From NCBI GenBank assembly GCA_031216445.1, contig CM062218.1, positions 7,089,001 through 7,153,000 on the forward strand: 64,000 nt of DNA, read 5' to 3'. Below the pieces are notes generated by a model that worked only from the letters and a program-made list of their open reading frames with translations, was not told where the DNA came from and did not search any database. The first letter of the stretch is position 1. Every line of letters begins with the position of its first letter. Positions 26,401 to 41,400 of the stretch are shown piece after piece. Made by a program: the position numbers and the translations under genes. This DNA is from Lateolabrax maculatus. Its lineage: Eukaryota > Chordata > Actinopteri > Acropomatiformes > Lateolabracidae.

Positions 26401-29400
26401 AGCAATGCATGATAAGACATTTTTGAACAATGTCCAGGTGAATATTGTCATGAAAACGGATTTCCTGTCTTCAGTTTCGATGAAGATACAGCTTTGTTGC
26501 GTGGTTGATGTCGTGGAGGTCTGTGGAAATTCCAAGGATGTTGGCTTTGTTGTCTGAACATAATGATCCCAATTTAGTCGCCCTGGTTTTGATCATTTGT
26601 TCCATCCTCTGCTTTTCATTTCATTATGTTTATACACACATCTTGGACACTTCAACCGAAGAAATGCAAAAATAAACAGAAACCTGGGCACTTGAAAGGC
26701 CGGGGATTATGTCCTCCATGCTTCACTAAGTCCTCATCCTCTTTGTACCAACAGAAATATGCTGTAAATTATCAAAAAAAAAAAAAAAAAAATGAATCTC
26801 TGACAAATTGCTCAATCAGATTGTCAGGCTTGTTTAAAAATCCTTTTAGATGCATGACTCACAAGTATATTTATCCTGCACTTTTTCTACAATAAGCTGC
26901 ATCACAGCGAGCAACAGACAATAAAGACACAAACATGTTGTCAGCATTTTCATCCATCATCAGCCAAAGATTCTAATGCTGCAGCACAGCAGTGATACAA
27001 TAGTGGCTATGAGCTGCACATTATCATTAACACCAACATCTATTTCCCTCCACCAGCTGTGGTGAACCACAGGGCAGACTGGAGCAGTTCAGTGTGGAGA
27101 TATCAGTCAGGCTGCTGCACCTCATCCTCCTGCTCATCTCTTTTGTTTAGATTGAGTGTCGGTTCAGCATCACTTTAGGCCCACGTGCACACACACACAC
27201 ACTCCATACTGCATTAACGTACCACCATCTGTACTCAAAAGTGCCTCACGACGCCATTGCTGTGATATATCGCCCAGTGTGTGTTAGCCACTAGCGAAAG
27301 CCACAGCGAGAGAGTAGAAAGTGAGTCGTAAGTAACATGATCTGGACCCGGTGCGATAGCGTCGGTCCGTCTTTGGTGATAGAAGCAAAGCAAAGCAAAG
27401 ATTGTAAGAAAGAAGGGAGGGGGAGAGTAAAACTCGGGGAGATGTAGAGATATAAAGAGCAGCCGAAGGAGAAAAGTGAGGAAAACTGTAGGGCTGTGGT
27501 TGGCGTTGACTGTGGTGATTGTAACCCTGGACGACTACAGCAACGGTGTATAAACTCTGGAGTCCTCGCTTAATGGGATGTTAGGATGAAAGATAAACAT
27601 GAATGTGACGTTGAAGGAAACAACCCCTGTCATTAAATGCCCATTCATTTTGATTAGAAGAGACACCGAGCTTGATAGATAGTAGTTCTGGCACACAAAC
27701 GGGAACACTGGAACCCTATTTTCCCTGAAGATTTGCCGGGCTAGGAGGTTTAACATACAACAGCGCGTAGAAATGTTTCCGTCATGGCTGAGCTTTACAC
27801 AAAACATGCCCTTTTGCATCTATTTTTCTGCAGCTTTTTGGCAAAGGAATCCCCTGCTGTGATGTTTACAGGGTACACTGGAATGCTGTCTGAAATATGT
27901 GGATGTAAATGCCTCCTCCGTGGGACGGTGGGTTTGTGGTATCGCTGTGTGCTTCAGGATCAGGGTTAGGCTGACATGGCTCATAGTATTGACACAGCAA
28001 AAAAAAAGCCACCGTCGGGGACATTCCTGCCCGGATGTGTCCCTGAGGAAAGACTCCCATGTTGGACGACTTGCGTCACATTAACTGCAGACTGCCCCTC
28101 CGCTGGTACTCGCAGTTTAAGACCTATGTCTGGCAGGTTCGGGTTTGTTTGGTTGTTTGGTTTTCGTTACGCATTCCCATGTCTTGGGTGAATGCAACCA
28201 CTTCCTCTCCCATAGGGCCAGATACGCATAAATAATTGGAATAATTTTTCGGCCCATTTTGACATTAGAGCAGGGTTTTAACTGGAGGAGTTAATAAAAA
28301 ATACATTCATGCGTAAATTGTACTTCGCTGTATTTATTTTCATTTGACATGGAAAGAAACCACACGACGTGATCGTTGCATCAGTCAAACATGAAAGAAA
28401 TATATAATTTACTGGTAGTACAGTGTTTGAGCCAGGATTATCTGGGAGGGAGTCAAACGGGTCCTTTAGTACTCGTGGGGGGCTACTGCTCCATCCAAGA
28501 GGGACAATAAACATCCAGTGAGTGCTACAAAATATTTTAAAAAATAAAACGTACATTTTATTGTATATTATATAACTCAATTTCTTTTTGATTACACTAA
28601 AGAAATGAGACTTGTTTTTTTTCGTTATCATGACTTAACTGTGCTACAGTCAACCTCAAAGTTTTCCTGTATATAAAAAACAAGACCAGATTCCAAACAG
28701 TTTTGATTCTATTGATTTTATTGGGAGAATTGGGCGCAGGTAGGTTGGAAGTTTTTCTTTACGAGTATTATTGTCGCTCCAACCCTGTAAAATATATTCC
28801 CATGCTTCCTCGCACACTTTTTTCAAACCATTTTTATCACTTTCATGTGTTTCTCAAGAGATTTAAATTAAACTTAAAATAAAATGAACCCTGTCCAGAC
28901 CAACTCCAACTACCAATATCAATACAAGAAAAGCAAAAATGTCTCTTGGATGTGATCACGCCTGCTTCAGAGTGCTAAAGAACTCAAGTTCAAGGCAAAA
29001 CAGTTTGTTCATCTCTCATTTTTGATGCTCAGAGAAAGTTCATCCTTTTCATAACACAATGTCAAAACTTAATTTGTATACTTTATTTGACTTTTGAGAT
29101 TAATTGGCTTTTATCTTACATATTACCGACACACAGAAGACTGAGGCTCATAGTTAATCACTGAAGGTATGTCCTGTAGACATAACACTGTCAGAGTTCT
29201 TGATTTAAAAAGTCCTCTGAAGCTAGAAACTACATTTATGTCGTGTGATTTCTGCTAGTGATGGTTTTTCTTCATATAGGAGAAAGCTACACTTAGATAA
29301 CAAATCTGAAAACTTGTATCTGAAGAAAAAAGTAACGATAACAGTAACAGCAAATTGCTTTATATTTTCCCAAAAGGAAGCTAAAAACAGAAACAGTACA

Positions 29401-32400
29401 TCCAGTCTCTTTTCATTTCTCAGGGCTATTATATTTTTGGATATTTGACCTCATCCTGATAAACTTTTAAATCTCAAATCTGACTCAACCAGAGCCACGT
29501 TTCTGCCAATTTGTGTTTCAGATTCATGATTTAACTTGACATTCTTCACATTTCACTCGGATTTTCTTCGAACCAAGCCTTGTTATTTCATTGTGGTTTT
29601 CTTTTGTTGCAACTTGGACTTAATTAGCCGTTTACGAAGGTCATTAGTCATTTGAAAAATTCGACACATCAACATTTTACATATCGTTTTCCACTCTGTT
29701 TCTACAATTTGTGGTTTGCTAAAAAATTTTATACTGAATAATGATTTACAAGGCCATGCAGGTCACACATATTTGAAAAAGTGAATATGGAAAATCAATT
29801 TGGCCTAAAACACTTGCCCTCCGGTTAGAAGTTCTGATTTGTTTTTCCATAGAAACAACCAACAAATCAGCCAACCTTGACAACTGTTGGCTAAATATTC
29901 TGGCTTTATTTTTTTTTTTTTTGTCTGCCCTGTTGACAAACCATTGTGACAGAAAACCTTTGAAGTGTGGAAAAATGGTGTGCATCTAAACCTGCCAAAC
30001 GATTTCGGGCACGTCCAAGTAAGCACAGCGATCTACCCAGTGATTTCTGCAGCGGAACGGTCGGTTTGTGTTCAGGTTGTGTACACAGGGCTCATTATGT
30101 CTTTGGAAATGCACCGACAAAAACGCAACTGACATCAACACAATTGCGTCTTGACAGGAAGACAAAGGGGAAGAAAAGAAGAAAGAAAGATGCAGAGGGG
30201 GAAGAAAAAAAGAGTCTTAGACAGGCGGGTGCTGGCAGTAGCTGGGTTGTTTTTCCGATGGCAGTCAGTCTTTCTGGCTAATACTTTTGGGATCAGCGGC
30301 GTTCGGACAGAGCAACAGAGATGGGGCAGTGGCCGGACCACCCACCTCACTGCAGACCCCAAGTTTCGACCCCATACGACGATATCTGAACGTCCGCTGA
30401 GCTACACCGTATTTACTTACTGTTACTGTGCCGGCCTTCGACAATGATGACGATGGCAGATTTACTACAATTGTTTTTTTTTTCATTTTCATTTTTGAAA
30501 CAATGTGTCTGTGCTTTCAGACAGAGGTAGGCCAAAGATGGCTGGTCATGTCTAACCGGCAATCACTGATTTTGCCAAATGAAAAGAAAACAGACAACTT
30601 TTTATCAACCCCCCCCCCGACTAATAAAGCAAACGTGTGCTCCGTCAGTTTGTTGAAAACTCGGTGTCTCCATTTTAGATTCCAGCTAATATGCACTTGA
30701 TGGCTACATATTGAGCTAAAGGTGTAAAGTGGTGTAGAGCTAGTTAATCCTAGTTGTATAATAGTATGTCTCACTTTATCATTTCAATAAAAGCGGCTGG
30801 GGTGTAAAATCCGTCCACAAATCCAATAGAGTGAAGCTGCAAACGTAAGCTTAAACTTTCTTATATTTCCGTCTGTCGGCCACTCTCTCTCTCTCTCTCT
30901 CTCTCTATTTACACTCTACGAGAGGAAAAAAATGTGGCAGCAATTGAGTAAAGGCCTGGATGTTGGCCACCGGGGCGAAGGTCAAAGAAGTCATCTGTGA
31001 GTTCAACTTGAGTTGTTACTCACCTGATCTTGACAGAGTCTTAAAACTGTTTCAAGGTGGATTTAAAAACAAACAAGCCAGTGACAGAGTAAGACAGCTT
31101 TCTGAAATACGTACAGAGGTTGCCTGTATCTGTATTATACAATGCTGGAGAGTGACAGGTCAGTGAGTCAGAGTAACACCTCCTAAAGCCCCACTAGAGT
31201 GAATTATAGGCCCAGGTTTCAAAGAGGGGTGTCAAATTCACCCTCCATTGCTGGTGGCCGATAAGAAGGCGTAGGCTACGTGTATTTGCTGGTGTTGGTA
31301 CCAGTGTGGCATGTTATACACCAGGAGGTGCTGATTTTGGGGGATGGGTGGCAGCGTGTGACAACGCCCCCCCCCCCCCCCCCCCCATGCTCTAGTCCAT
31401 TAAAGTGCTCTTAAAATGGATCCAGGAATGAGCGTAAGGGATGCATCCCAGAAGCCAGACGGCCCCAGTAACACCATCACCATCAGCTCCTCACACACAC
31501 ACACACAGAGCCAGAGATAAGCAGAGATGTGACAGAGCTCCAGCAGTAAGTGTTTTATACAGTCCAGGCCCGCCGTTTCCTAACTCTCACAGTGTCTCAG
31601 CACCACTACTGCTGCTGTTTAGAAAAAGATCAAGACCCCCTTTCAGAATGGAAGTCACGCTAAATGGGAAATGTCAGAAAAGTGGTAAACATTTGTGGTA
31701 ATCTGTAACAATGATAGCAGGGAGTATCATCTTGAGGGATTATCCTGTTCTTGGCTCTCAAGCGATGGCAATTTAGCAGCTCCATCATGACAATGTACAG
31801 AATATGCATGTCGGGGATCTTAGCTGATGGATTTTGTGTGATGCTTCGCATGAAAATGTGCACACACAGCGCGGTTCATTCAGTAACCTAAACACTTGTC
31901 CCTCTGTTTGATGAACAGTCCCCTTGCTCTTAAAATCTGCATCCTGCTTTATGTTGTACAGCTTGTCATTTATGTTCTAGACAGCCTAAAGCAGTTTGTT
32001 TAGTGATTAACAGCCAATTGTGCCTCATAAACTGTCTAAATGGACCAGTCTGTACATGCCGTACGCTGCATTGTGAGGGTGTAGTTAAGGTACTAATGGC
32101 AGCATCATTAGTAAAGTCACAGGCAGTCCACATGGAACCAGACTGTGCCAAACACACTACCTTAAAACCTTTATGCCTCAGTGTAAAACAGCACTGAGGG
32201 AAACATAAACTTGTGTTTATGTGACTCTCACTTATCAAACAGTGATTTTGCGAAAGCAGGGACTAGATTTAGTAGTTTCTAAAAGCACACCCTGGTATTA
32301 TTGCACCTTCTGGAATGTCTCTAAATACAGATTTATTTTTATTTTGATGAAAGTGGAGTTTCATTTAAATTCCTTTCTATTTTTATTCTCTACAATGCAC

Positions 32401-35400
32401 TCAGGGGTTTTGCAGCTACACCCTCATTTGTACTTGTAGCTAAGTCCAGTGGCTTATAGTGGCTAATGTTAACTTTAGGTAAATATTGCTATAGTATAAC
32501 GGATTCTACTAACTTTATGACTCTTCTCCACTTGTGCTACTGTTACAACAAGTATTTAACATTATATCATAATTGATGGTGGGTTCCACGTAGAACCTTA
32601 CCAAACCATAAAGCTTTTAAGCCAAGTATACTGGTCTGAAACCAGTTTCTCGCTTAATCACCATTCATAAGAAGAATTTACAAACAAATATACCGCTTGG
32701 TTCTGTCATTTCATTGGCTTTTTGACCTCATCTCTTGATGAAAATGCATAGAAAACAGCACCATGTGTGGAAATAAATTCATCCAGTTTCAGGTCAACTA
32801 AAAATGCTTATGTTACACTGGGGAAAATCAGTCATTGGCATAAGAACCTCGTGTCTTAGTAGAAAATGAAGCACCACAACCTTTGCATTCTCATTATGCA
32901 CTCATATTTATTTCACCATCCCAATCCCATTCCCAACTGACACAAATTTGCATTTCAGTTCTGGCAATGAAACAGTGTATTTGCTTTCATTGCTTACAAT
33001 AGTTACAATAGGTAGTCACTGAGTGGAAAAGCACAGTATTTAACTGGAGTCGAGGTTAGAAACCATCTAAATAACCCGACACCCACATAGACCTTTTTAC
33101 GGCTTCCCGAGTGGTGATTTTACATGATTGGGCGTATTTGTGTAATCTTGTTTCTCCTTGGTACTTTCCATTTATGACCCCCACCAGATCCAGCCATGAG
33201 TCAGCCACATTCCCTAAGAAACAAACCATGAAGTGATCACTGGGCTTAGGTTTCTGTCCGCCATCTGTCCCTTCAATACCTTTTCTCTCAAGGTGACTTA
33301 CACTGTGCTAAGCCTATCACCGTCCTCAAACCGTGGACACAATAATCTCAGCAGATGAGTAAACTGCAGTACAAAGCTGCTGTTGAACAGTAAAATGTAC
33401 AATCAGTGAGGTTTAAATTGACGTTTTCAACCTAGGCCTAAAAGGATGTAAACAACCAACACCACGCACAGAGTTCAGAGATTTTACATTTGTAGATGGA
33501 CTGAAAATCATTTCCAAACACAGTCATATTCTATGGTTCATTATCAGGCAGAGTAATCCATCATTACTTGAGCTTTGTGGATTCCAGACTCACTGTTTTC
33601 TTTCCAGTTCCTTGGGCCAGACCATTGGAGGTTATGTGGAAAGTGACACTTATATCAGCCTTATGTAGTTCACAGTTAGGGGAAGCTGTATTATGCCTGA
33701 AATCCGGCCCGAAAAAATGTTACAATTCACTTTAATATCGTTGCCAAGAAAGCATATTAAAGTGAAAAAGCTAATTCGACTTGGCAGACCTGTGCAAATG
33801 GCTGTTGCTGTTGAAGAGCAAAGAGATTCATCTCTGCTTTGGCTGTTTCATTATCTGTCAGCCTGGGATTGATTGAAATGTTGCAATCAATCTATTTTTT
33901 ATAAAAGCAGGAAAATGGCATTATTTTTCAGAAAGGGAATGTTTTACTACAAATATCTACAGTTTAAATATGATCAAGATTTCACTGTGCCAACAGATAC
34001 AGATGGACTGACGTTTTTTTCTGTTAGTTTTCAAATCTTTATGGTCGCCAACACGGGTCCAAAACCAATACATATTTATTTACTGTTCACAGTATAGTGT
34101 AATTTGTCCTTCTTTGTTCTATGGCATTTTGTCAATTTGTCAATTCACTAATCTCATCATTAGATCAAATGTAAATTGTAAGCTCAACCACAGCTCAAAA
34201 AAAAAAAAAAAACTGGAGATCTTACCAACCCTTTGCTGTCTAAATTTATCCCAAAATATGGCAAACATAAAAGGCAAGCTAGTTTAATGGCTAGTGGGCA
34301 TTATTTTGTCTGTTTATTTCATTGCACATCTGTTGCCTCCGCTCAGGCATGAGGCCTCAATATGTGAGTCCAGTAGTCAGTTCAAGCTTTTGTAGGGATT
34401 TTGTAGGGATACGTGTTAAGGACTCTTTGACTGGACTGTCAGTGGTAAATCATCGGCCATCAGGACTAACGGGATAATGGCAACAGTGTGTACCTACAGA
34501 GGGATGGAAAGATGAATTTAGACTTGTGCTGTCACCAGCTGCCTTCTGTGGAAGTGTCTTGTAACTCACAACAAAGCACGTTCCTCCACAGACTAGTTTC
34601 TCAGAGTGTGAGCAGTTAAATTCAGCCCACAGCTCCAGTACAGGATGGGAACTGTTGCTAAGTTCACCAACACATTTGATGTTGTGCTGTCTGACAATGA
34701 TTTGTCTTGGCTGATGCGTTCCTTAAAAAATGGCTGTTACAGACCATTGATGAGCCAAAGCAAAACTCAGACAACATCTTTTAAAGATCAAGTGGATGAG
34801 AAGCTCCCCACTGGCCAATTACTGAATCATCTCAGTGTGTGTTCAGCCGCAGAGCAACCAGATGAACAAGTGGACACTTAAAATCCAATTAAGTCAGATT
34901 TATTTATACACAAAAGCATACCTCTAACCATATGCAGACAAGCCCTTCTATGTCCAATAAGTCAACATTCAAGGGAACAAATGATGTAAAACCCTTTTCA
35001 AATAAGACACAAGAAAAGTACAAGAAAGAAAGAAAGTATGGAAAAAACTCCTAAATTACCATTTTCACTGGAAGGAGCATGACATAAAGAATCAAAGCAC
35101 AATACACAGAGAGTCCATATAGTTAACCCACAGGAGAAATCTTATAACCTCTATCTCCATCCTGTCATTTGTGTGCAGATAAAGATGAAAGAGTTCTTTT
35201 CCAGGCAAGCTTCAGTAAATATCTGTTCATCTCTGCCTCTTCCATCCCAAGCTAACCACCTACATCTGGCCGTGTCTATATTGACTAAACCAATTCTTCA
35301 CTTGAGTGCCACTCAAATGACGGAAAGAAATTGTGCATTTCTTCAGATGTACATAACAAACCCTTTCCAGTGTGTGACCAAAGGAATACTGATTAAAGAA

Positions 35401-38400
35401 CTAGTTAAATAATCTTGTATCTTGATTACATTACATGGTATGTTTTAAACCTATTTTTACCGTGAATATGTAAGAGACAAGATATCTGACAAGAGGAGAA
35501 CAAGTGGGGACAAAAACATCAGTGTACCCAGAATATATTTCATCATCATATATTTCTTAGAGTTTAAAGCCGCCTAATGTCAGTTGTAAAAAAAAAAAGA
35601 ATGCAATATGCAGAAGGGGAAGTATTATCACTTGATGGCACCTACGCTGTTGATTCTGTACCTTCTGAAGTGCTCTTTTCCTTGTGAGTCTAATCTGTTT
35701 TGTGCAACCTTTTCATGTTGCAGATTGAGAACTACATCAAGGAGAGCATGAAGACAGAGATGGCTCAACTGCAGCAGAGCGCCGTCCACAACCACACGGC
35801 GGCCATGTTGGAAATGGGCACCAACCTTCTTTCTCAGACGGCTGAACAGACACGCAAGCTGACTGACGTCGAGACACAGGTAACACCTCAAAAAACACAC
35901 TCATGCTAGTGCTCTCACACCACATAACTCCATAAAAAATCTAGATGTGTCCTATATTCTTTCTTTACGTCTTTCTCTTTCTCTCTCTCTCACACACACA
36001 CAGGGAGGATCCATTATATGCTCCATTAACCCAACTTTTCCTCGTTCAACTGCCCCAAAAAGGTTACAAAGAAAAGGCCAAAGACAATACTGATGCTCTA
36101 TAAATGCCTATCCCTTCATTGAGTTATTTGGCTCAGCTTCCTTTTAGTGTTTATATGGTGGAGTTTGAGGAGGAGGTGGTGGAAAGGTTTGAAGTTAGTG
36201 GTGGGTAATTTTTGCTTAAGCACTAAAAAGATAACTGTTTGCAAAGTTAAAAAAAAGATAATCATAGCAGAGATGAATATCTCCTAAGTATTACCATGTG
36301 TTGGGGGAACACTTGACAAAATGAAAACAAAGTTGATGGTTTATATATGCCTCGAATGTGAAGTGTTTTTTTTCCTCCTCTGTCTACAAAAGCCTGAAAT
36401 ACAGCTCTGTGTTTTCGTTTTTTCTTCAAGGCTCGGTACACATGTGCATAATATTAGCTAGTGTTACTGTAACTAACATAGTATGTATAGAGGCGTAATG
36501 TCACCATTATTATTTTTATGTTCTGTATATCTGTGTATTTCTCAGGTTCTGAATCAGACATCCAGGCTCGAGATCCAGCTGCTGGAAAATTCTCTTTCCA
36601 CTAACAAGTTGGAGAAAGAGTTAATGGTCCAGACCAACGAGATCAGCAAGCTGCATGACAAGAACAGGTAAACAGACAGAGCAAACCCAACCACACACAC
36701 TGGATTGCATCCATACTGCAGCAAATTGGACAAAGATAGACTGAAGGAAGTAAAGATGATACATGGACAGATGAACAGCGAGTCGTTTTCACTCTAAGTA
36801 CTCCTGTTCTCTGCGCGATTGCGTAAACCAAATCAAAAGCTTGCTACTAGCTCACTTTGTCTACCACAGTTTGTCCATTTTCCAAAACAATATTCAGTTG
36901 TATATACAACAGCATAATAGGAAGCTCGTACTTTCTGTGATCGGTTAATCAGTCTCAAATGCATGATGCTATGCTTTTCACGTTGGACCACAGAGCTTTT
37001 GCTGCAAAATCAGGCGATTAAAATGGTGCTTTTGGATACATTTTCATGTCTCCAAATCTTGTTCTTTGCTAAGATTGGTCCTGTGGGATTGTCTTAGATG
37101 ATGTAGTGTTTAAAGGGTTTGGTCCACATCTCTCATTGCATTATCCATAGGGACTCCATGCAATCACAAAAATGAACACCATTTGAAGACGTAATCTCTG
37201 GTGATTCTGACTTTTAAGTTATTTTTGAGGCTTATGGAGATATATTTCTGAGGGCAATTTCCCTGAGCTTCAGCAATTTTGACATTATCCCAACTCGTAT
37301 GTGTCGTCTTTTCTTTTTCCTTTACCAAACCTATAATAGAGGGAAACATATGATTAGTTAATGAATTTGATGTCAGCTTATATCATCTTTCAGGCATTAG
37401 ATTGTACAATGGTAATGTTTATATACTGAATGGGCTTATCCATTTACCTCAGATGAGTCTGCAATGTGTATAATGAAGTATATGTTGTGTGGGGAACACA
37501 TAGCAACCAAACCTACAGACATCATTATTTGTATTTCTGTCTTATGGAAACGTCTTGTATTTGTGTTCCCATATTGTTCACTGGGAAATGGTTGTGAAGT
37601 TAAGGGAGCACATCACCGAGTTTTGAATGTAATTACTTGCTGTGTCCATCACAAAGTGACAGCAGAGACTAAAAATGTCAAATGGGGATGTTTTATTAAT
37701 TTAGATTTAAGCGGCAGACCACTTTTCATGATGATTATATAAAAAAAGAAAAAGATACACATTACATAACTATTAATCATTGGTAATATAACAAACGTTT
37801 CAAAACAATACTCAATCCATTTATATCCCTAAAAACAAATCTCATTCCAGCGGATTTGGATGCCCTGAAGGATAATAATAATTTACAACTTCTCAAACGT
37901 CCATAACAAAGTTTTTTTGACCTCTGTTTGTTTCCCCTCAGCCTCCTGGAGCAGAAGATGTTAGAAATGGAGCTGCGACACCGCGAAGAGTTGGAGACAC
38001 TGAAGCAGGAGAAGGGTAGTCTGCAGACCTTGGTGGGGAGCCAGAGTGGGGTTATCAGGGAGCTAGAAGCCCAGCTCAGCCGGGCCACGGGAAACAGCAC
38101 GGCAATGCAGAGACAGCAGCAGGAGATGATGGATACCGTCCATAACCTGCTCAACCTCTGCTCCAAAGATGGAGGTAAGCTAACTGGAATCAAAGTCTTA
38201 CACGCTGAGAGGTTTGGCACTTTTTCAACAATTCAAAGTGTAAATACGGTCTTACACAATAGACATCACGTAAGAGCACATTCTGGCAGTTGTATGGTGC
38301 TGAGGATGGAGATGAAGAAAGTCACAACCTATTAGAAGTTGTTTAACCTAGTTGAGAAGTTGGATAAGCTTGCAAAGCCACAGACAAGTGATTTGAGCCC

Positions 38401-41400
38401 AGCAGCTCAAAGCTGGACCAATCAGTGAAATACCAGGAATGGTTGAGAGGATGACAACAACGAGCAAGGCTGTATTTGAAGTTGAACAAAGTGCCAAGAA
38501 ATCACAGACAATAAGGAGCATGAGTTACCAACTGCAAGGCCTTAGGTGTGTGTTTAGTAAAGGTGTAATTTACATTGCCTTAAAAGCTGTTGTGTTTTTG
38601 GCTATGCTTTCAGTGGCTCTAGGGCTGACTGTCTGTCTGTCTGATGGTCCAACAATTATTGGACGGATTGCCATGAAATTTTGCACAAACATTCATGGTC
38701 CCCGGAGGATGAAGTCTACTGACTTTCGTGATCCTCTGAATTTTCCTCTAGCGCCACCATGAGTTTGACATTTGTGGTTTTGAGTGAAGTGTCTCAACAA
38801 CTATTGGATGAGTTTCCATTAAATTTTGTACAGAGATTGATGTCCCCCTCAGGGAGAATTTTAATAACTTTGGTGCTCCATAACTAAAAATAAAATGGTG
38901 TAAGTAAACATTTTACGTAAAGTCTGTTAGTATAGTCACTCTGAGCATGTTAGCCAGCTTAGTATTTAGCTCAGTGCACTTCTGTGCCTGAGTACAGCCT
39001 CACAGAGCCGCTAACATGGCTGTGGACTCTTAGTCTGCAGCCAGCCTGCACTGGCTTGGTCTAACCAGGCGAAGAAAGGTTTATGTTTATGTTTGGATAG
39101 AGTGGAGCACTTGTCAATCATCTGTTGGTCGGTCGTAGACTGATCCAAATTTTGTCTACCCCCAGTAGTGATGACCGTAACCAAAAATGCCTACTGACCC
39201 GTGCCAGACCACAATGCGTAGAGCACAGTTTGTGTATTGGCCGTGCAAGGCTTGAACTATGAGGCAGCACTCAACTTGTTTTGGATTACTTACTTCCTCC
39301 GGTCAGACGGTACAGCTGCAACATCTTTGATTTTACAATCCTCATGAAATTATGATGACACCAGTTCTATAAACGTTACCCCATACAGAGACACACAGGG
39401 ATGCACTGGCTATTAAATTCTGCATCATTGAGAGCAGCATGAAGAATGAAACATGGTTCTTATTGTAACCCGGTGTGCTCCTGTTAAAGAGGTTTTGCCT
39501 CTCATAAACCAGCATGGTGCTTTTTTTGCAACAATCGCTTTTCACGCTTTTACTTTGCACACCGCCTCACTGAAACGTCAAACATGACTCTGGCTATGTA
39601 GTAATAGGCTTATTTAATTCCTCAGAGTCTCTCCCTTCTGTTAATACGAGACATGAGATTTCCCTTTTGGCCCTACATTTGACCCGACAGCAATGCGACC
39701 TCTCTTGTTCGGTCAAACGCACTGAACTCATTTACCCCTTTCTTAGCCATTTAAACACAAAACCTACTTGATCCTAACATTGGCCATAAATCCCATCAGT
39801 CACAGGAGATTTGACATGAATCTCTGTGCCGGGGGATTGGTTGCAACCTCATTTCCATTTATGGATTTCCTGCAAAGATGCCTTGAGACCCCACAGTGCT
39901 TCCCTGAGTTTTCCCATCAGACAGGAAACAACAAGGCTATGAAGGGATGTAAGAGTCATGAGTGGATAACCACTGCACATGATTAACACATACTTTGTGA
40001 TTATCATGCTGCTCCCTTTTGTAATTTTAATGTTCCGTGCAATAAAGGTCACAGGCGGCCGCTGCTTGCTCTCCATTTGTTTAGTCAGGATTTATGTACG
40101 TTACGTTTAATCACCAGAGGTCCTTTGAGACTGTTTTGGCCTGTGTACTCATTATGTATCATCTTTAAACCCTTCATGTTGAGATTTAAGTGTGTACTGA
40201 TGCAACACTTCTGGCTCTCTATTTTACTGGCTTTGTAATCTTTATAGTTTGACTAAATTCACTGTATCTGATACTTTTCTAGCCTTTATTTTGCCACCAT
40301 GTCTGCTATTTTCTTTGTCAGTAGGGTCAGTAGATCAGGGTACCACAGCGCGTCCCCCTGTCTGTGATTGGTGGCTGCCTTAATGAGAGGCGATAGAAAT
40401 GGAACGTGGCCGCTGCTGCTGTGGTTGGTCTTTTCCTCCTCCATGGTGGTGTTGAAGGTTGAGGCGGCCGCTCGGGTCAGAGGTCTCCCCTTTCTTCACC
40501 CCAGCCAGAATAAGTCAAACTGTAATAGCTCCTGGGGGAAGCCCCGTCCAAAGGAGGTGAAGGAGTAGGTATATCTCACTGATCATCTGACGCACTGCCC
40601 CTGTTTTTACAACAGAAGCAGCGGAGCTCTTGTTTTTTCCATGTTCAGGGGAGGGCCTTTGTTTGTTTGAGAAACGGATTAGTGTTTTCATTTAAGGAAA
40701 GGGTTAGCATTTCATGCCGTGGAGTGGCGTCTGCTTGCATTAGGCGCTGTTTTGAAAACTGAGCAATTCCTTTAAAGCATGGACTCAAATCACCTTTGAC
40801 TTTGCTTTGGAGAAGATGACAGATACTTAGAAAAGGGATTTTTAACAATAAATCTCCATTAACATACATCTTTTCCATTTTTCCATGTATGGCTTTTTGT
40901 AAACTTAAGGTTTCCAGTGTGTTTTCAACCATTGCAGTGCAAACTGAGGGCCGGGAAGATATTTTTGATGTGGCCAGATGCAGAAGTGGAGCTCTTGTTT
41001 AGCTTGTAATCATTACCCAAACCTCATTAGGGTGCAATGAGCCACACACTGTTATTAACGGTAATTGACCTCAGCTTTGGAACAATGTAAAAAATTCTGG
41101 CTGCCAAATATGATTTTGTTTTACAGTGTTCTATTACCCCTCTAAATGAATTACATTCATCATTTTAACAGCTGCTTACTCAGAGTCGAAGTGAGTGGAA
41201 TTATTTTAAGGTTCCATGCAAAGCCTAAAAAAAAAAAAGGCATTTGTGGGTTATAATGCCACAACTCAACAGCATGGTAAACCACTTCATTACACATCAC
41301 TTCACAATCCAGACCAAATTTTTAAGTGCTGCACATGATTATTTTTATGCTTCACTGACCAGCAAAATGAGTTGACACCTATTGTTGCAAAGACCCTGTC

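Larger units (their letters stand above)
17413..35723 (+). other. angpt1: angpt1 intron 1 (18.3 kb)
   Basis: Begins gtaagg and ends ttttcatgttgcag. No exon or nested gene was recognised on either strand. It holds poly-A tracts (19571, 26774), poly-G (20122), poly-C (31367), CT and CA repeats, two copies of dispersed family C (22305, 25120), a possible tRNA-like SINE (30255) and a stretch near 18781-18965 that looks like a conserved non-coding element. ORFs up to 145 codons (23151-23588) have no recognisable features. Confidence 0.85.

Noticed and set aside
40368..40568. 66-codon ORF with a hydrophobic stretch resembling a signal peptide
   Set aside because: A hydrophobic run near the N-terminus is common by chance. 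There is no support from similarity or splicing.
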